Shown piece after piece: positions 6,646 through 15,617 of a DNA stretch of 33,116 bases. Under the pieces are notes generated by a model, which saw nothing but the letters and a program-made list of their open reading frames with translations, did not search any database and was not told the origin of the DNA. This DNA comes from Acidobacteriota bacterium (GTDB taxonomy: Bacteria; Acidobacteriota; UBA890; WLXD01): the NCBI GenBank assembly GCA_029263335.1, contig JAJCXS010000309.1, positions 1 through 33,116 of the forward strand. The letters run 5' to 3'. A program made the translations under genes and the position numbers. Numbering within the stretch: the stretch's first letter is position 1; the number at the start of each line of letters is the position of its first letter.

Positions 6646-8490
6646 TCAGCCGGTGGTGACTTCCTGCTCGCGACGGCGGACTTCGGCGATCTGTTGGCCG
6701 AGGGCGATGTGCCGATGCTGCAGCTCGTCGAGATGTGCTTCGCCTTGCGACTCTGCCTGCTGTATCTCGCGCCTCAGTTCGTCGAGCTGGCGCAACAGTT
6801 CGGCGCGACGGATCGCGAGGGCGCAACCGCGCGCCTCGGGTAGTGCCACCACGTCGTCCTCGGCGGTGAGGCGTGACAGCAGCCGATCCAGGTCGGGCAT
6901 GTCAGTAATCTCGAGAATCCGGTGCACGCTCACGACATCGGGAGTGCCGAACTCGTCCAACAGCGTCTCGATGGCCGCCACGCCCGCCTGCACGCGAGGG
7001 TCCTGTAGAGCGGTGCGATCGAAGATCTCATCGATGTCCGCCAGCCAGGCGGGGCTGTGCACCAGCGCCTGGAGCAGCCGGCGTTCGGCGAGAGGTACAG
7101 CACCTAGCTGGGCTGCCACGCGAGGCAAGGCAGGAGCCTCGCCGGGCGCACCGGAATCGCCTGGCTCCCTCGGCTCGTGCGGCGCTCGGCGGGGCTGCCG
7201 ACGTAGTTCGTCGAAACTGCGCGACACCAGATGCTCGTCGATGCGCAATGCGTCGGCAATACGGCCGATCCACTCGGCACGCTCCACACGGTCCTCGATA
7301 CGCAGCACGAAACCCAGCAGCGACGCGAGCGCCTGCGCCTTGCCCTGCGGGCTCTTCAGGTCGCCGCGCTCGCCGGCGCGGGCCACCAGGAACCCCAGCG
7401 CCGGGGTTGCCTGTCGGAGTGCTCCAGATAACCCCTCGGCCCCGTGCTGGGTGAGATACGAGTCCGGATCCTCGCCCGTGGGCAGCTGCAGCACCGATAC
7501 CTGGAACCCTGTCGGCAGGAAGACGCCGACCGTACGTTCCGCCGCCGCCCTTCCGGCCTCGTCGCCGTCGAACGCCACCACTGCCTTGCTCACCTGCCGG
7601 GCGAGCAGCTTGGCATGATCGTCCGTGAACGCGGTCCCGAGCGGCGCCACGACGTTGGCGAAGCCGTGCTGCACACAGGCGAGAACATCGAGATAACCCT
7701 CGACCAACAGCACGTACCCACTGTGACGCAGGGCGTCTCGGGCTTCGCCAGCGCCGTACAGGGTGCGGCTCTTGTGAAAGACCCGCGTCTCCGGCGTATT
7801 CAGGTACTTGGGCTCTCCCTCCCCCATCACGCGGCCGCCGAACGCGATCGGCCGTCGCCGCGAGTCGCGGATGGGAAAAACAACGCGATCGCGCAGCAGG
7901 TCGTAAACCCCGGAGCTGTCGCCGCGACGCTTCACCAGGCCCGCCGCCTCGAGTTCCTCGGGTTTGAAACCCTGCGCCGCCAGGGCTCGTTCGAGGTTGT
8001 CCCAGCCGTCGGCCGCGTAGCCCAGGGCGAAGCCCTGCACGAGCTCCTCGTCCAGACCGCGGCCGGCGAGGTACTCGCGCGCGCCCGTGCCGGCATCGGA
8101 GGCTAGCGCACGCTGGTAGAAGACCGTGGCCGCATCGAGCACCACCATGGCCCGCTCGCGACTCACCTCGTCGCCGCGGCGCGGGCGCTGCGGCGCTTCC
8201 TGCTCGGGCACGGTGATGCCCGAACGCTCGGCGATCGTTCGCACCGCCTGCGCGAAATCGAGGCTGTCGTACTCCATGAAGAACTTGAAGATGTCGCCGC
8301 CCTCGGAACAGCCGAAGCAGTACCAGAGGCCGTCGTCATTGACCCCGAACGAAGGCGTCTTCTCCTGGTGAAACGGACACAGGCCCACCCAGCGGTTGCC
8401 GCGCTTCTTGAGCGCCACGACCTCACCGATCAGGCGCACGCCTTCGGCCGAACGCCGTACCTCGTCGATGAAGCTCCGTGGCCAACCCAC
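6646..8490 (-). CDS. dnaG: DNA primase DnaG
   Basis: A 614-residue replication primase that synthesises RNA primers at the fork. The CHC2 zinc finger is complete (Cys38, His41, Cys58, Cys61; CPFHQEKTPSF and CFGC). The RNA polymerase domain holds the TOPRIM acidic motifs EGYLD (264-268) and FDGDEAG (Asp308, Asp310). The C-terminal about 150 residues, ending in a helical arginine-rich stretch, correspond to the helicase-binding domain. GTG start: GGAGG sits 9 nt upstream, inside the last codons of mutS2. The mutS2 stop is 4 nt before it, so translation is probably coupled. The common neighbour rpoD is absent; a tRNA follows instead. Confidence 0.97.
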   Translation of the reverse strand: MGWPRSFIDEVRRSAEGVRLIGEVVALKKRGNRWVGLCPFHQEKTPSFGVNDDGLWYCFGCSEGGDIFKFFMEYDSLDFAQAVRTIAERSGITVPEQEAPQRPRRGDEVSRERAMVVLDAATVFYQRALASDAGTGAREYLAGRGLDEELVQGFALGYAADGWDNLERALAAQGFKPEELEAAGLVKRRGDSSGVYDLLRDRVVFPIRDSRRRPIAFGGRVMGEGEPKYLNTPETRVFHKSRTLYGAGEARDALRHSGYVLLVEGYLDVLACVQHGFANVVAPLGTAFTDDHAKLLARQVSKAVVAFDGDEAGRAAAERTVGVFLPTGFQVSVLQLPTGEDPDSYLTQHGAEGLSGALRQATPALGFLVARAGERGDLKSPQGKAQALASLLGFVLRIEDRVERAEWIGRIADALRIDEHLVSRSFDELRRQPRRAPHEPREPGDSGAPGEAPALPRVAAQLGAVPLAERRLLQALVHSPAWLADIDEIFDRTALQDPRVQAGVAAIETLLDEFGTPDVVSVHRILEITDMPDLDRLLSRLTAEDDVVALPEARGCALAIRRAELLRQLDELRREIQQAESQGEAHLDELQHRHIALGQQIAEVRRREQEVTTG

Positions 8491-8494
8491 CGCG

Positions 8495-10933
8495 TCAGTC
8501 CTCCAATGTCACGACCGTAACGCCCTCGCCGCCCGAAAACGGATCGGCGGACGCCAGGCTCGCAACTTCGGGGCGATCCCGCAAGTGTTCGCGGATCGCG
8601 TCGCGCAGCCGGAACGTGCCGACACCGTGAATGAAACGCACGACAAACAACTCGGCAAGGATAGCGTCGTCGATGTGTCGATCCACCACGGCGAGCGCCT
8701 CGTCCACCCGCATCCCGTGCAGGTCGAGATCCGCGGAGATCTCCTTGCGCCGACGATGCACATGCCGTGTCGGCCGCGGATGCGCCGTGTCCGGGGCTTC
8801 CGGCACGACGTTGGGACGTGCCACCACCAGGCGCTTACCGGCAACGTCGACCTCGACCTTCTTGTTACCCCCTGGCTCCCAGTCCTGTAGCACCTTGCCG
8901 ATAGTCCCGAACGGTTCCACCCGAACGGTAACGCCGCGTCGCAGCGGCAGGGTCGGTTGCGCCGGCGCTGGCGGGGCCTCGGCGGAAGCGTCGGGCCGGG
9001 GCGGTCGCTCAGTTGCCTCGGTGGGCGCCGGCTTCGACCGCCTCGCCTTGGCCAACTTGTCGAGCGCCTCGCGACGCAGCTCCCCGGTAGTGGCCGCAAA
9101 GGCGGCCTTGCGGTCGGCGCGCATTCGTTCGCTGGCGGCGGGCTGGCGTTCGTCCAGTTTCCGCAGCCGATCTTCGCCACGACTGCGTAGATCACGCACC
9201 GCCTCCTCCACCGCCTCGCGCGCGGCGCGCTGTGCGTCGCGATAGGCCTCGGCGCGCGCCGCCGCTTCCTCCTTCGCGGCGGTAACCTCGACCTCGATCT
9301 CGCCGCGGCGGGTCTGCAACACGCCGTGGGCGCGCTCCAGCTCCCGCTCCTGCGTCTCGAGTTCGCGCAGCACGCTGTCGAGCTCAACCGCATCGTCGGC
9401 CAGCAACGCCCGCGCACGATCGACGATCTCCGCCTGCAGTCCCAGCCGGGTGGCGATGTCGAGGGCGTTGCTCCGGCCCGGGCGGCCCACCTTCAGCCGA
9501 TAGGTCGGGGCGAGCGTCTCGGCATCAAACTCCATGGCCGCGTTGACAATGCCGTCGGTGCGCTGCGCGAAGACCTTCAAGGCGTCGTGGTGCGTGGAGG
9601 CGATCACCAACGCGCCGGCGGCCACGAAGGCCTCCACGAGGGCGATGCCGAGTGCCGCCCCCTCGGCCGGATCCGTTCCCGTGCCGAGTTCATCCATCAA
9701 CACCAGGGCTCCGGGTGGACAATCCGCCAGAAACGCCGAGATGTTCTGCAGGTGCCCGGAGAAGGTCGAGAGGCTCGCGGCCAGGCTCTGTTCGTCGCCG
9801 ATGTCCGCATGTACGCGCGAGAATGCGGGCAACATCGCGTCGGCTGCCACCACGGGCACACCGCTCTGGGCCAGCAGCACGGCCAGACCCACGGTTTTGA
9901 GCGTGACGGTCTTGCCGCCGGTGTTGGGGCCGGTAATCACCAGCGCCCGGGCGCCGGCGTCGAGTTCGAGATCCAGCGGCACCGCGATCTCCGCCTCGAG
10001 CAGCGGGTGGCGCGCGCCGCGCAGCCTGAGCCCGTTGTCGCAGTGGCGCGGCGCGACGGCGTCGTTATCCTGCGCCCACCGACTGATGCCCTGCAGCGAG
10101 TCGGCCCGGGCCAGCGCGATGCAACCGGCGGCCAAGCCGCTGCTGGCAACACGCACATGAGCGGTAGCCTCGGCCAACAGGCGTCGTATCTCGTCGCGCT
10201 CCTGCCCTTTCAGTTCCGCCAGTCGATTCTGCTCCTCGACAGCCGCCAGAGGTTCGATGAACAGCGTCTGCCCCGAAGACGAGGTGTCATGCACCACGCC
10301 CCGTACGCGGTCGCGCTGCCCGGCGCGCACCGGCAACACGAGTCGGCCGCCACGTTCCGTGACGATTGGCTCCTGCAACGCCTCCGCTATTCGGGGCTCG
10401 CGGGTCATGCGTTCGAGCCGATCGCGGGCGCTGCGGCGCGCGCTCTGGAATGCACGCCGGATTCGCTGCAGCTCCGGCGAAGCGTCGTCGCGCAGCTCGC
10501 CATCGTCGTCGATGAGGGTGTCGAGCTGTTCGATCAGCGACTGCAGCGAGGGTACCGGCGCCACCAGTTCGACGAGCCGGGGCCAGCGTTCCCTGTCGGC
10601 CACGAGATGTCGTCGCATCGCCTCGATCACGCCGGCCGTCCGGCGGATCCGCGCCAGCTCGATGCCGTCGAGCACCACGCCTTCCACCGCGGCGCGCTCG
10701 GTAACGTCGCCAATCGCTTCGGCGCGCCCGCACGGCAAGTAGCCGCGCGTCGTGCACAGCTCGCGCATCTCGGCGACCTCCGCGAGCCGATCGGCAGCGC
10801 CTGCGGGATCAGGCTTCAGCGCTCGGGTAGCATCGCCACCGAGCGGCGACTGCGTGTATCCGGCAATCTGCTCGAGGACGGCGTCGAATTCGAGAATCCG
10901 GCGCGTCGATGAGCTGAGCACAGTTTCGGACAT
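8495..10933 (-). CDS. mutS2: MutS2 ATPase/endonuclease (ribosome-splitting or anti-recombination)
   Basis: An 812-residue MutS2. It has an N-terminal core and clamp, then the ABC-type ATPase with Walker A GPNTGGKT (335-342) and Walker B VLMDELGTGTDP (from 411). A long acidic/arginine-rich coiled-coil (about 500-660), a KOW-like linker and a C-terminal Smr domain follow; the Smr domain has DLHGMR (737-742) and IHGVGTF around residue 769. Like all MutS2 it lacks MutS mismatch-binding domain I. In Bacillus the protein splits collided ribosomes; in Helicobacter it suppresses recombination. ATG start with AGAAGG 3 nt upstream, 35 bp after ftsX. Confidence 0.96.
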   Translation of the reverse strand: MSETVLSSSTRRILEFDAVLEQIAGYTQSPLGGDATRALKPDPAGAADRLAEVAEMRELCTTRGYLPCGRAEAIGDVTERAAVEGVVLDGIELARIRRTAGVIEAMRRHLVADRERWPRLVELVAPVPSLQSLIEQLDTLIDDDGELRDDASPELQRIRRAFQSARRSARDRLERMTREPRIAEALQEPIVTERGGRLVLPVRAGQRDRVRGVVHDTSSSGQTLFIEPLAAVEEQNRLAELKGQERDEIRRLLAEATAHVRVASSGLAAGCIALARADSLQGISRWAQDNDAVAPRHCDNGLRLRGARHPLLEAEIAVPLDLELDAGARALVITGPNTGGKTVTLKTVGLAVLLAQSGVPVVAADAMLPAFSRVHADIGDEQSLAASLSTFSGHLQNISAFLADCPPGALVLMDELGTGTDPAEGAALGIALVEAFVAAGALVIASTHHDALKVFAQRTDGIVNAAMEFDAETLAPTYRLKVGRPGRSNALDIATRLGLQAEIVDRARALLADDAVELDSVLRELETQERELERAHGVLQTRRGEIEVEVTAAKEEAAARAEAYRDAQRAAREAVEEAVRDLRSRGEDRLRKLDERQPAASERMRADRKAAFAATTGELRREALDKLAKARRSKPAPTEATERPPRPDASAEAPPAPAQPTLPLRRGVTVRVEPFGTIGKVLQDWEPGGNKKVEVDVAGKRLVVARPNVVPEAPDTAHPRPTRHVHRRRKEISADLDLHGMRVDEALAVVDRHIDDAILAELFVVRFIHGVGTFRLRDAIREHLRDRPEVASLASADPFSGGEGVTVVTLED

Positions 10934-10968
10934 TAGCCTTCTGCCACGGGCCCTTCCGTCGAGGGCCG

Positions 10969-11880
10969 CTAGTCGAAGCGCACGCCACCCGGGCCGAACG
11001 CGAACCAGGAACCGAGCAGGCCCGTCACGGCGCCGCCCGCAAGCAGCGCCAGGATCATCACCGGTCGCAAGAACCGCAACGGCAGTATGGAAAGAAACCC
11101 GAGCGAATCGGGATCGAGATACGCCAAACCGAAACTATAGGCGGTCAGCAGGACGACCAGGGCAAGCGCCCCCGCGAGCAAGCCCTGCAGGCCACCCTCC
11201 ACCAGGAAGCGACCCACGACGACAGCCTCGGATGCGCCCACCAGGCGCATGGTCTCGATCTCGCGACGGCGGGCAAACACCATGACGCGGATGACGTTGG
11301 CGGTGGTGATCAGCGCCGCCAGAAGCACCGTGCCGCCAAGGAGAACGCCGACGAGGCGTATGGCGCGGATGCCCAACTCGAGACGGCCGATGATCTGCAA
11401 GTCGTATTGCGCGCCCTCCACTCCGGGAAGGGCCGCGAGTTCCGCGGTGAGCTGCTCGAGAACCCGTTCGCTCCGCATCTGCGAGGCAATGGTGACTGCA
11501 TACGAGGCCGGTAGCGGGTTCTCCTCCAGGAGCGAGAGCACATCACCCAGTTCAGCGAAGTCGGCGCGGAACAACCCGGCAGCCTCCTCCGAACCGATGA
11601 AGCGAAACTCCTCGACGGCCGCGGCACGGCCCAAGGCGACCTCGATCACTTGCCGCTGCTCGTCGCTCACGCCGGGATCGAGAAACACCTGCAATTGCCC
11701 GCGCTCGCGCCAACCGCTCAACACCTCGTTGAGGTTATCGGAGGCGAGCATGAAGGCACCCAACACCACCAGCGACACCACCATCACCACCAGTGCTGGC
11801 GCCACGACACGGCGGTGAAACCAGATGCCGCGGACAGCCTCCTCCACGCACAGCGTCATGAACCGATACAGGCCCTTCAT
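10969..11880 (-). CDS. ftsX: Cell-division protein FtsX (ABC permease subunit)
   Basis: A 303-residue integral membrane protein that with FtsE forms the divisome complex controlling peptidoglycan hydrolases. Topology: one helix near residues 27-46, a periplasmic domain to about 170, then three helices (about 172-197, 223-250, 265-292), which is standard for FtsX. The juxtamembrane MVFARRREIETMRLVGAS is the conserved coupling segment. The start ATG overlaps the ftsE stop (ATGA), giving translational coupling. No EnvC/M23-type activator gene follows, so the FtsX partner must be encoded elsewhere. Confidence 0.95.
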   Translation of the reverse strand: MKGLYRFMTLCVEEAVRGIWFHRRVVAPALVVMVVSLVVLGAFMLASDNLNEVLSGWRERGQLQVFLDPGVSDEQRQVIEVALGRAAAVEEFRFIGSEEAAGLFRADFAELGDVLSLLEENPLPASYAVTIASQMRSERVLEQLTAELAALPGVEGAQYDLQIIGRLELGIRAIRLVGVLLGGTVLLAALITTANVIRVMVFARRREIETMRLVGASEAVVVGRFLVEGGLQGLLAGALALVVLLTAYSFGLAYLDPDSLGFLSILPLRFLRPVMILALLAGGAVTGLLGSWFAFGPGGVRFD

Positions 11881-12557
11881 TCTGTTTCTCGCTCCACGGT
11901 GCGGTCCAGCGAGCGCAGGCGACCGTTCTCGATCACCAGCGTTCGCCTGCCGAGGGCGGCAATCATGTCGGGATCATGGGTGGCGAGTACGACGGTGGTG
12001 CCACGGCGGTTGATCGCTCGAAAAATGCGCAGCATCTCGATGGCGGTGTCGGGGTCGAGATTGCCGGTCGGCTCATCGGCCAACAACAGCACAGGCGCCG
12101 TCATCAGTGCGCGGGCGAGCCCCACGCGTTGCTTCTCCCCCGCCGACAGTTGCGACGGATAAAGCTCCGCCCGGTGATCCATGCCGGTCAGCTTCAGCAA
12201 TTCCATGCCACGGCGTCGCGCTTCGCCGCGCGCCAGCCCGAGCACCCGCCCGACGAAGGCAATGTTCTCGAGCGAACTGCGATCGTCGATCAGCCGCGCA
12301 TCCTGAAACACGAGGCCGATACGACGACGGAACTTGGGCACCTCGCGCCGACGCAGGGTGGCCACATTGCGGCCGTCCACGATCAGCTGGCCACTGGTGG
12401 GCAGCTCGGCGCGATACAGCATGCGCAAGAACGTGGTCTTGCCGGCACCGCTCGCGCCCGTCAAGAAGACGAACTCCCCGGGCCGAATCTGCACGTTGAC
12501 GTCACGCAGCGCCGTGATGTTCCCGTAGCGCTTGGTGACGTGAAAAGCTCGGATCAT
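11877..12557 (-). CDS. ftsE: Cell-division ATP-binding protein FtsE
   Basis: A 226-residue ABC ATPase, the normal length for FtsE. Walker A GASGAGKT (34-41), Q-loop in GLVFQD (81-86), signature LSAGEKQR (137-144), Walker B VLLLADEPTGNLD (156-168) and switch His194 (ATHD) are all intact. It powers FtsX in cell separation. The signature has LSAGE in place of the commoner LSGGE, a frequent FtsE variant. ATG start with GGGTGA directly upstream; it begins 21 bp after rnr ends, and its stop overlaps the ftsX start. Confidence 0.97.
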   Translation of the reverse strand: MIRAFHVTKRYGNITALRDVNVQIRPGEFVFLTGASGAGKTTFLRMLYRAELPTSGQLIVDGRNVATLRRREVPKFRRRIGLVFQDARLIDDRSSLENIAFVGRVLGLARGEARRRGMELLKLTGMDHRAELYPSQLSAGEKQRVGLARALMTAPVLLLADEPTGNLDPDTAIEMLRIFRAINRRGTTVVLATHDPDMIAALGRRTLVIENGRLRSLDRTVERETE

Positions 12558-12578
12558 TCACCCGTCCCGACGCGAGAA

Positions 12579-15362
12579 TCAGAATTCGATGTCGGTAAGG
12601 TACGGGTTCACCGCTGGTTTGTCTTTCTCCGCAGCATCACCCGACGGTTTTGCCGGCGACGTCACCGGCTTGGCCGGAGCGGCTGCTGGCCGCGCGCCCT
12701 CGGAACGGCCACGGCCGCTACCGCCACTGCGCTGATTGCGTCGGCCGCGTTGGCGCTGCGAGCGATCGCCGCGACCGCGGCCATCACCACCGCGCTTGCT
12801 CTCCCCACGCTTGCCCTCTCCGCGGCCCGATCCGCTGCGGCTGCTACGCTCGCCGCCGCCCCCGGGTGCGGTCTCCTTCTTGCCTTCGCTCCGGCTCGCC
12901 TCGGTCTTCCGCTCCGGCTTCGACTCCGACGCCTCGGACGACTTACCCTCGGCTGCCTGCGTGCCCTGACCCTGTTGCGCGCGACCGCGACCGCCGCGGC
13001 GACCGCGACGACGGCGACGCCGTGGCCGATCTCCGGAGCCCTCACCCTCTTTAGCGGGCGTCTCGGACTTTGCCGACGCTTCGGCAGGCGCCGTGGCCTT
13101 CTCGTCGCCAGTCTCTTTGCTCTCGCCACGCCCGCCGGCGCGACGGCCGCCCCGCGAACGACGGCGCCGTCGACGGCGCTGGGCCGGCGGCGGCGGAGTG
13201 ACCTCCAGCGGGCCCTCCAGCAGTTGGAAATCGAGATGGCGGCGCTCCGCGTCGACCTTGGCGACGGTGATGCGCACGCGGTCGCCGAGCTTCAACACTC
13301 GGCCCGTGCGTTCGCCGCGCAGCTCGTGCTTGGCCTCGTCGAAACGGTAGTAATCGTCGTTCAGACTGGAAACAGGAATGAGCCCCTCGACGAAGAACGG
13401 CTCCAGTTCGATGAAGCAGCCGAACGACTTCACCGTAACGATGTGTCCTTCGTACGTCTCCCCGACCTTGTCGGCCATGAACTGCAGCTTCTTCATGCCC
13501 GCGTAGCTGCGCTCTGCCTCCTCGGCACGTCGCTCCAGGGTCGAGCAGGAAGCCGATAGCGCCTCGAGATCAGCCTTCCACTCCACCGCTTCTCCCTGCT
13601 GTTCACTAACGATGCGATCGTTGCGCAGGGCACGATGGACGATCAGGTCCGGGTAGCGGCGGATGGGCGAGGTGAAGTGTGTGTAGCGGTACGACGCGAG
13701 CCCGAAATGGCCCTCGTTGACGACCTGATACTGCGCGCGCTTCATCGTCCTCAGCAGCAGCATCGACACCACCCGCTCCTCGGGACGGCCATCGAGCCGT
13801 CCGAGCAGCTCCATGAAGTCGCGCGGCTGCGGCCGTCGGCCGCCGCTGAGCGTGTGGCCGAGGCCGGCGAGAAAATCGCGCAGCGATTCGACGCGCTCGA
13901 CATCCGGACCCTCGTGCACGCGGAACGTGGCCGGCACGTCTTCCCAGACCAGATGGCTGGCCACCACCTCGTTGGCGCGCACCATGAATTCCTCGATGAG
14001 ACGGTGCGCGGCGTTGCGCTCGGAACGAACAATGTCCTCGGTCTCGCCACGGAGGTTGAGGATCAGCTCGGGCACCGGCAGATCGAAGTCGATACTGCCG
14101 CGCTCGCGCCGGTGCTCGGTGAGGATGCCCGCAAGTTCCGCCATGCGCTCCAGGTCGCGCAGACGATCGGCGTGCTTGCCGCGTAGCTCCTCATCGCCAT
14201 CCAGGATGGCCGCAACCTCGCGGTAGGTCATGCGCGCCGAGGAGTTGATGACGCCGTCGTGGAATTCGTAGTTGACCGTACGGCCGTCGCGATCGATGTC
14301 GATCAACACCGTCTGCACCAGGCGGTCGACGCCCGGCTTCAGCGAGCAGATCTCGTTCGAGAGCACCTCGGGCAGCATCGGCAAGACCCGATCGACGAAG
14401 TACACCGAGGTGGCGCGTTCGATGGCTTCCCGATCAATCGCAGAGCCGGGCTTCACGTAGTGGCCAACGTCCGCGATGTGCACATGCAGTCGGTACAGGC
14501 CGTTCGGACGCAGCTCGACGTGCACCGCATCGTCGAAGTCCTTGGCCGACTCCCCGTCGATCGTGATGATCGGCATCGAGCGGAAGTCGGTGCGGCCTTC
14601 GAGTTCGGCCTCGGTCACCTCGGTGGGCACGTCGGCGGCTTCGGCGAGAACGTCTTCCGGGAACTCGTGGCGCAGGCCGTACTCGCGAATCACCACTTCG
14701 ATATCGATGTGGCTGTCCGTCGGATCGCCCAGCACCTCGAGGATCTCACCCGCCGGCGGGCGCGAGCCGCTCGCGTAGTCGGTGATCTCGACGGCAACGA
14801 GCTGGCCTTTCTTGGCGTCCTTGTTGTCGCCCGCCACCATGACCTCGCCACCGAGGCGCGGATCCACTGGCTTGACGAAAGGAATCGCCGCGCTGGTGTC
14901 GTAGGTGCCGACGATCTGCGTTCGCGCGCGATCGAGCACGCGGATCACGCGGCCCTCCACGCGGCCACTGCGGCGGCGATGCTCGATACGGCCGACCACG
15001 CGGTCGCCGTTCATGGCGCCGTTCGACTGGCGGCCGGGAACGAACAGGTCGGGCTGCTCGCTGCCGCGGCCCGCACTGATGAAGCCGAAGCCGTCGGGGT
15101 GGGCGCGTAGCGTGCCCACGATCAGGTTCATGCGCTCGGGACACCCGAAGGCGGCGCCGCGGGTCTCTACGAGAGAGCCGGCAGCGGCCAGCTCATCGAG
15201 GATTTCCTTCAGACGCGGATGTTCAGCGTCGTCCAGCTCCAGCGCGGCGGCCAGCGCTTCCGGAGCCATCGGGCCGGGAGCGGTGTCGCGAAGATAAGTA
15301 AGTACAAGGGGTGCGTCGAGCTGCTGCTCGGGCGCCTGTTCGGTAGAGGGTTCCACAGTCAT
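12579..15362 (-). CDS. rnr: Ribonuclease R with long basic C-terminal tail
   Basis: A 927-residue 3'-5' exoribonuclease. Order: N-terminal winged-helix region (about 1-70), cold-shock domains (about 78-215), RNB catalytic domain, S1 domain (about 640-725), tail. The magnesium-binding aspartates are present in DGESAKDFDD (Asp269, 275, 277, 278), followed by HIADVGHYVKPGS. The last about 195 residues are low-complexity, rich in Arg, Gly, Lys, Glu and Ser with RG runs, and end with a non-repetitive NPYLTDIEF. This tail is far longer than the lysine-rich end of E. coli RNase R. The start ATG at 15362 has only a weak Shine-Dalgarno. It is the first gene of the leftward housekeeping run; the 255 bp upstream hold no gene that I can see. 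Confidence 0.95.
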   Translation of the reverse strand: MTVEPSTEQAPEQQLDAPLVLTYLRDTAPGPMAPEALAAALELDDAEHPRLKEILDELAAAGSLVETRGAAFGCPERMNLIVGTLRAHPDGFGFISAGRGSEQPDLFVPGRQSNGAMNGDRVVGRIEHRRRSGRVEGRVIRVLDRARTQIVGTYDTSAAIPFVKPVDPRLGGEVMVAGDNKDAKKGQLVAVEITDYASGSRPPAGEILEVLGDPTDSHIDIEVVIREYGLRHEFPEDVLAEAADVPTEVTEAELEGRTDFRSMPIITIDGESAKDFDDAVHVELRPNGLYRLHVHIADVGHYVKPGSAIDREAIERATSVYFVDRVLPMLPEVLSNEICSLKPGVDRLVQTVLIDIDRDGRTVNYEFHDGVINSSARMTYREVAAILDGDEELRGKHADRLRDLERMAELAGILTEHRRERGSIDFDLPVPELILNLRGETEDIVRSERNAAHRLIEEFMVRANEVVASHLVWEDVPATFRVHEGPDVERVESLRDFLAGLGHTLSGGRRPQPRDFMELLGRLDGRPEERVVSMLLLRTMKRAQYQVVNEGHFGLASYRYTHFTSPIRRYPDLIVHRALRNDRIVSEQQGEAVEWKADLEALSASCSTLERRAEEAERSYAGMKKLQFMADKVGETYEGHIVTVKSFGCFIELEPFFVEGLIPVSSLNDDYYRFDEAKHELRGERTGRVLKLGDRVRITVAKVDAERRHLDFQLLEGPLEVTPPPPAQRRRRRRRSRGGRRAGGRGESKETGDEKATAPAEASAKSETPAKEGEGSGDRPRRRRRRGRRGGRGRAQQGQGTQAAEGKSSEASESKPERKTEASRSEGKKETAPGGGGERSSRSGSGRGEGKRGESKRGGDGRGRGDRSQRQRGRRNQRSGGSGRGRSEGARPAAAPAKPVTSPAKPSGDAAEKDKPAVNPYLTDIEF

Positions 15363-15617
15363 GGAGAACTCGCGGCTGACTTGGAAAATGGTGGCGCAGG
15401 CTCTTTAGCATCAGCATCCTTAGCTTCTTGCGGTCTGCGCTCCGTGGGGTCCTCGCGGCAGGGCTAATCCCCGTTTGCGCCCCGAGATTCGGGAACTGAA
15501 ATGCAAACAGGTGCCGTGCGCGGCGGGACCGATCCGGCCGGTCAGCATGCGGCCAACGTGATAAGGATACCACCGCTTCCACATTCCGCTCAACGCGCTC
15601 TGTTGTACTCTCTCGCC

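Noticed and set aside
9326..10912. Long open frame on the plus strand opposite mutS2
   Set aside because: A high-GC shadow: mutS2 on the other strand has complete catalytic motifs, and the opposite translation is low-complexity without domains.
11976..13559. Long plus-strand open frame opposite ftsE and rnr
   Set aside because: Alanine/arginine-rich translation mirrors the RG-rich RNase R tail; no motif, no Shine-Dalgarno.
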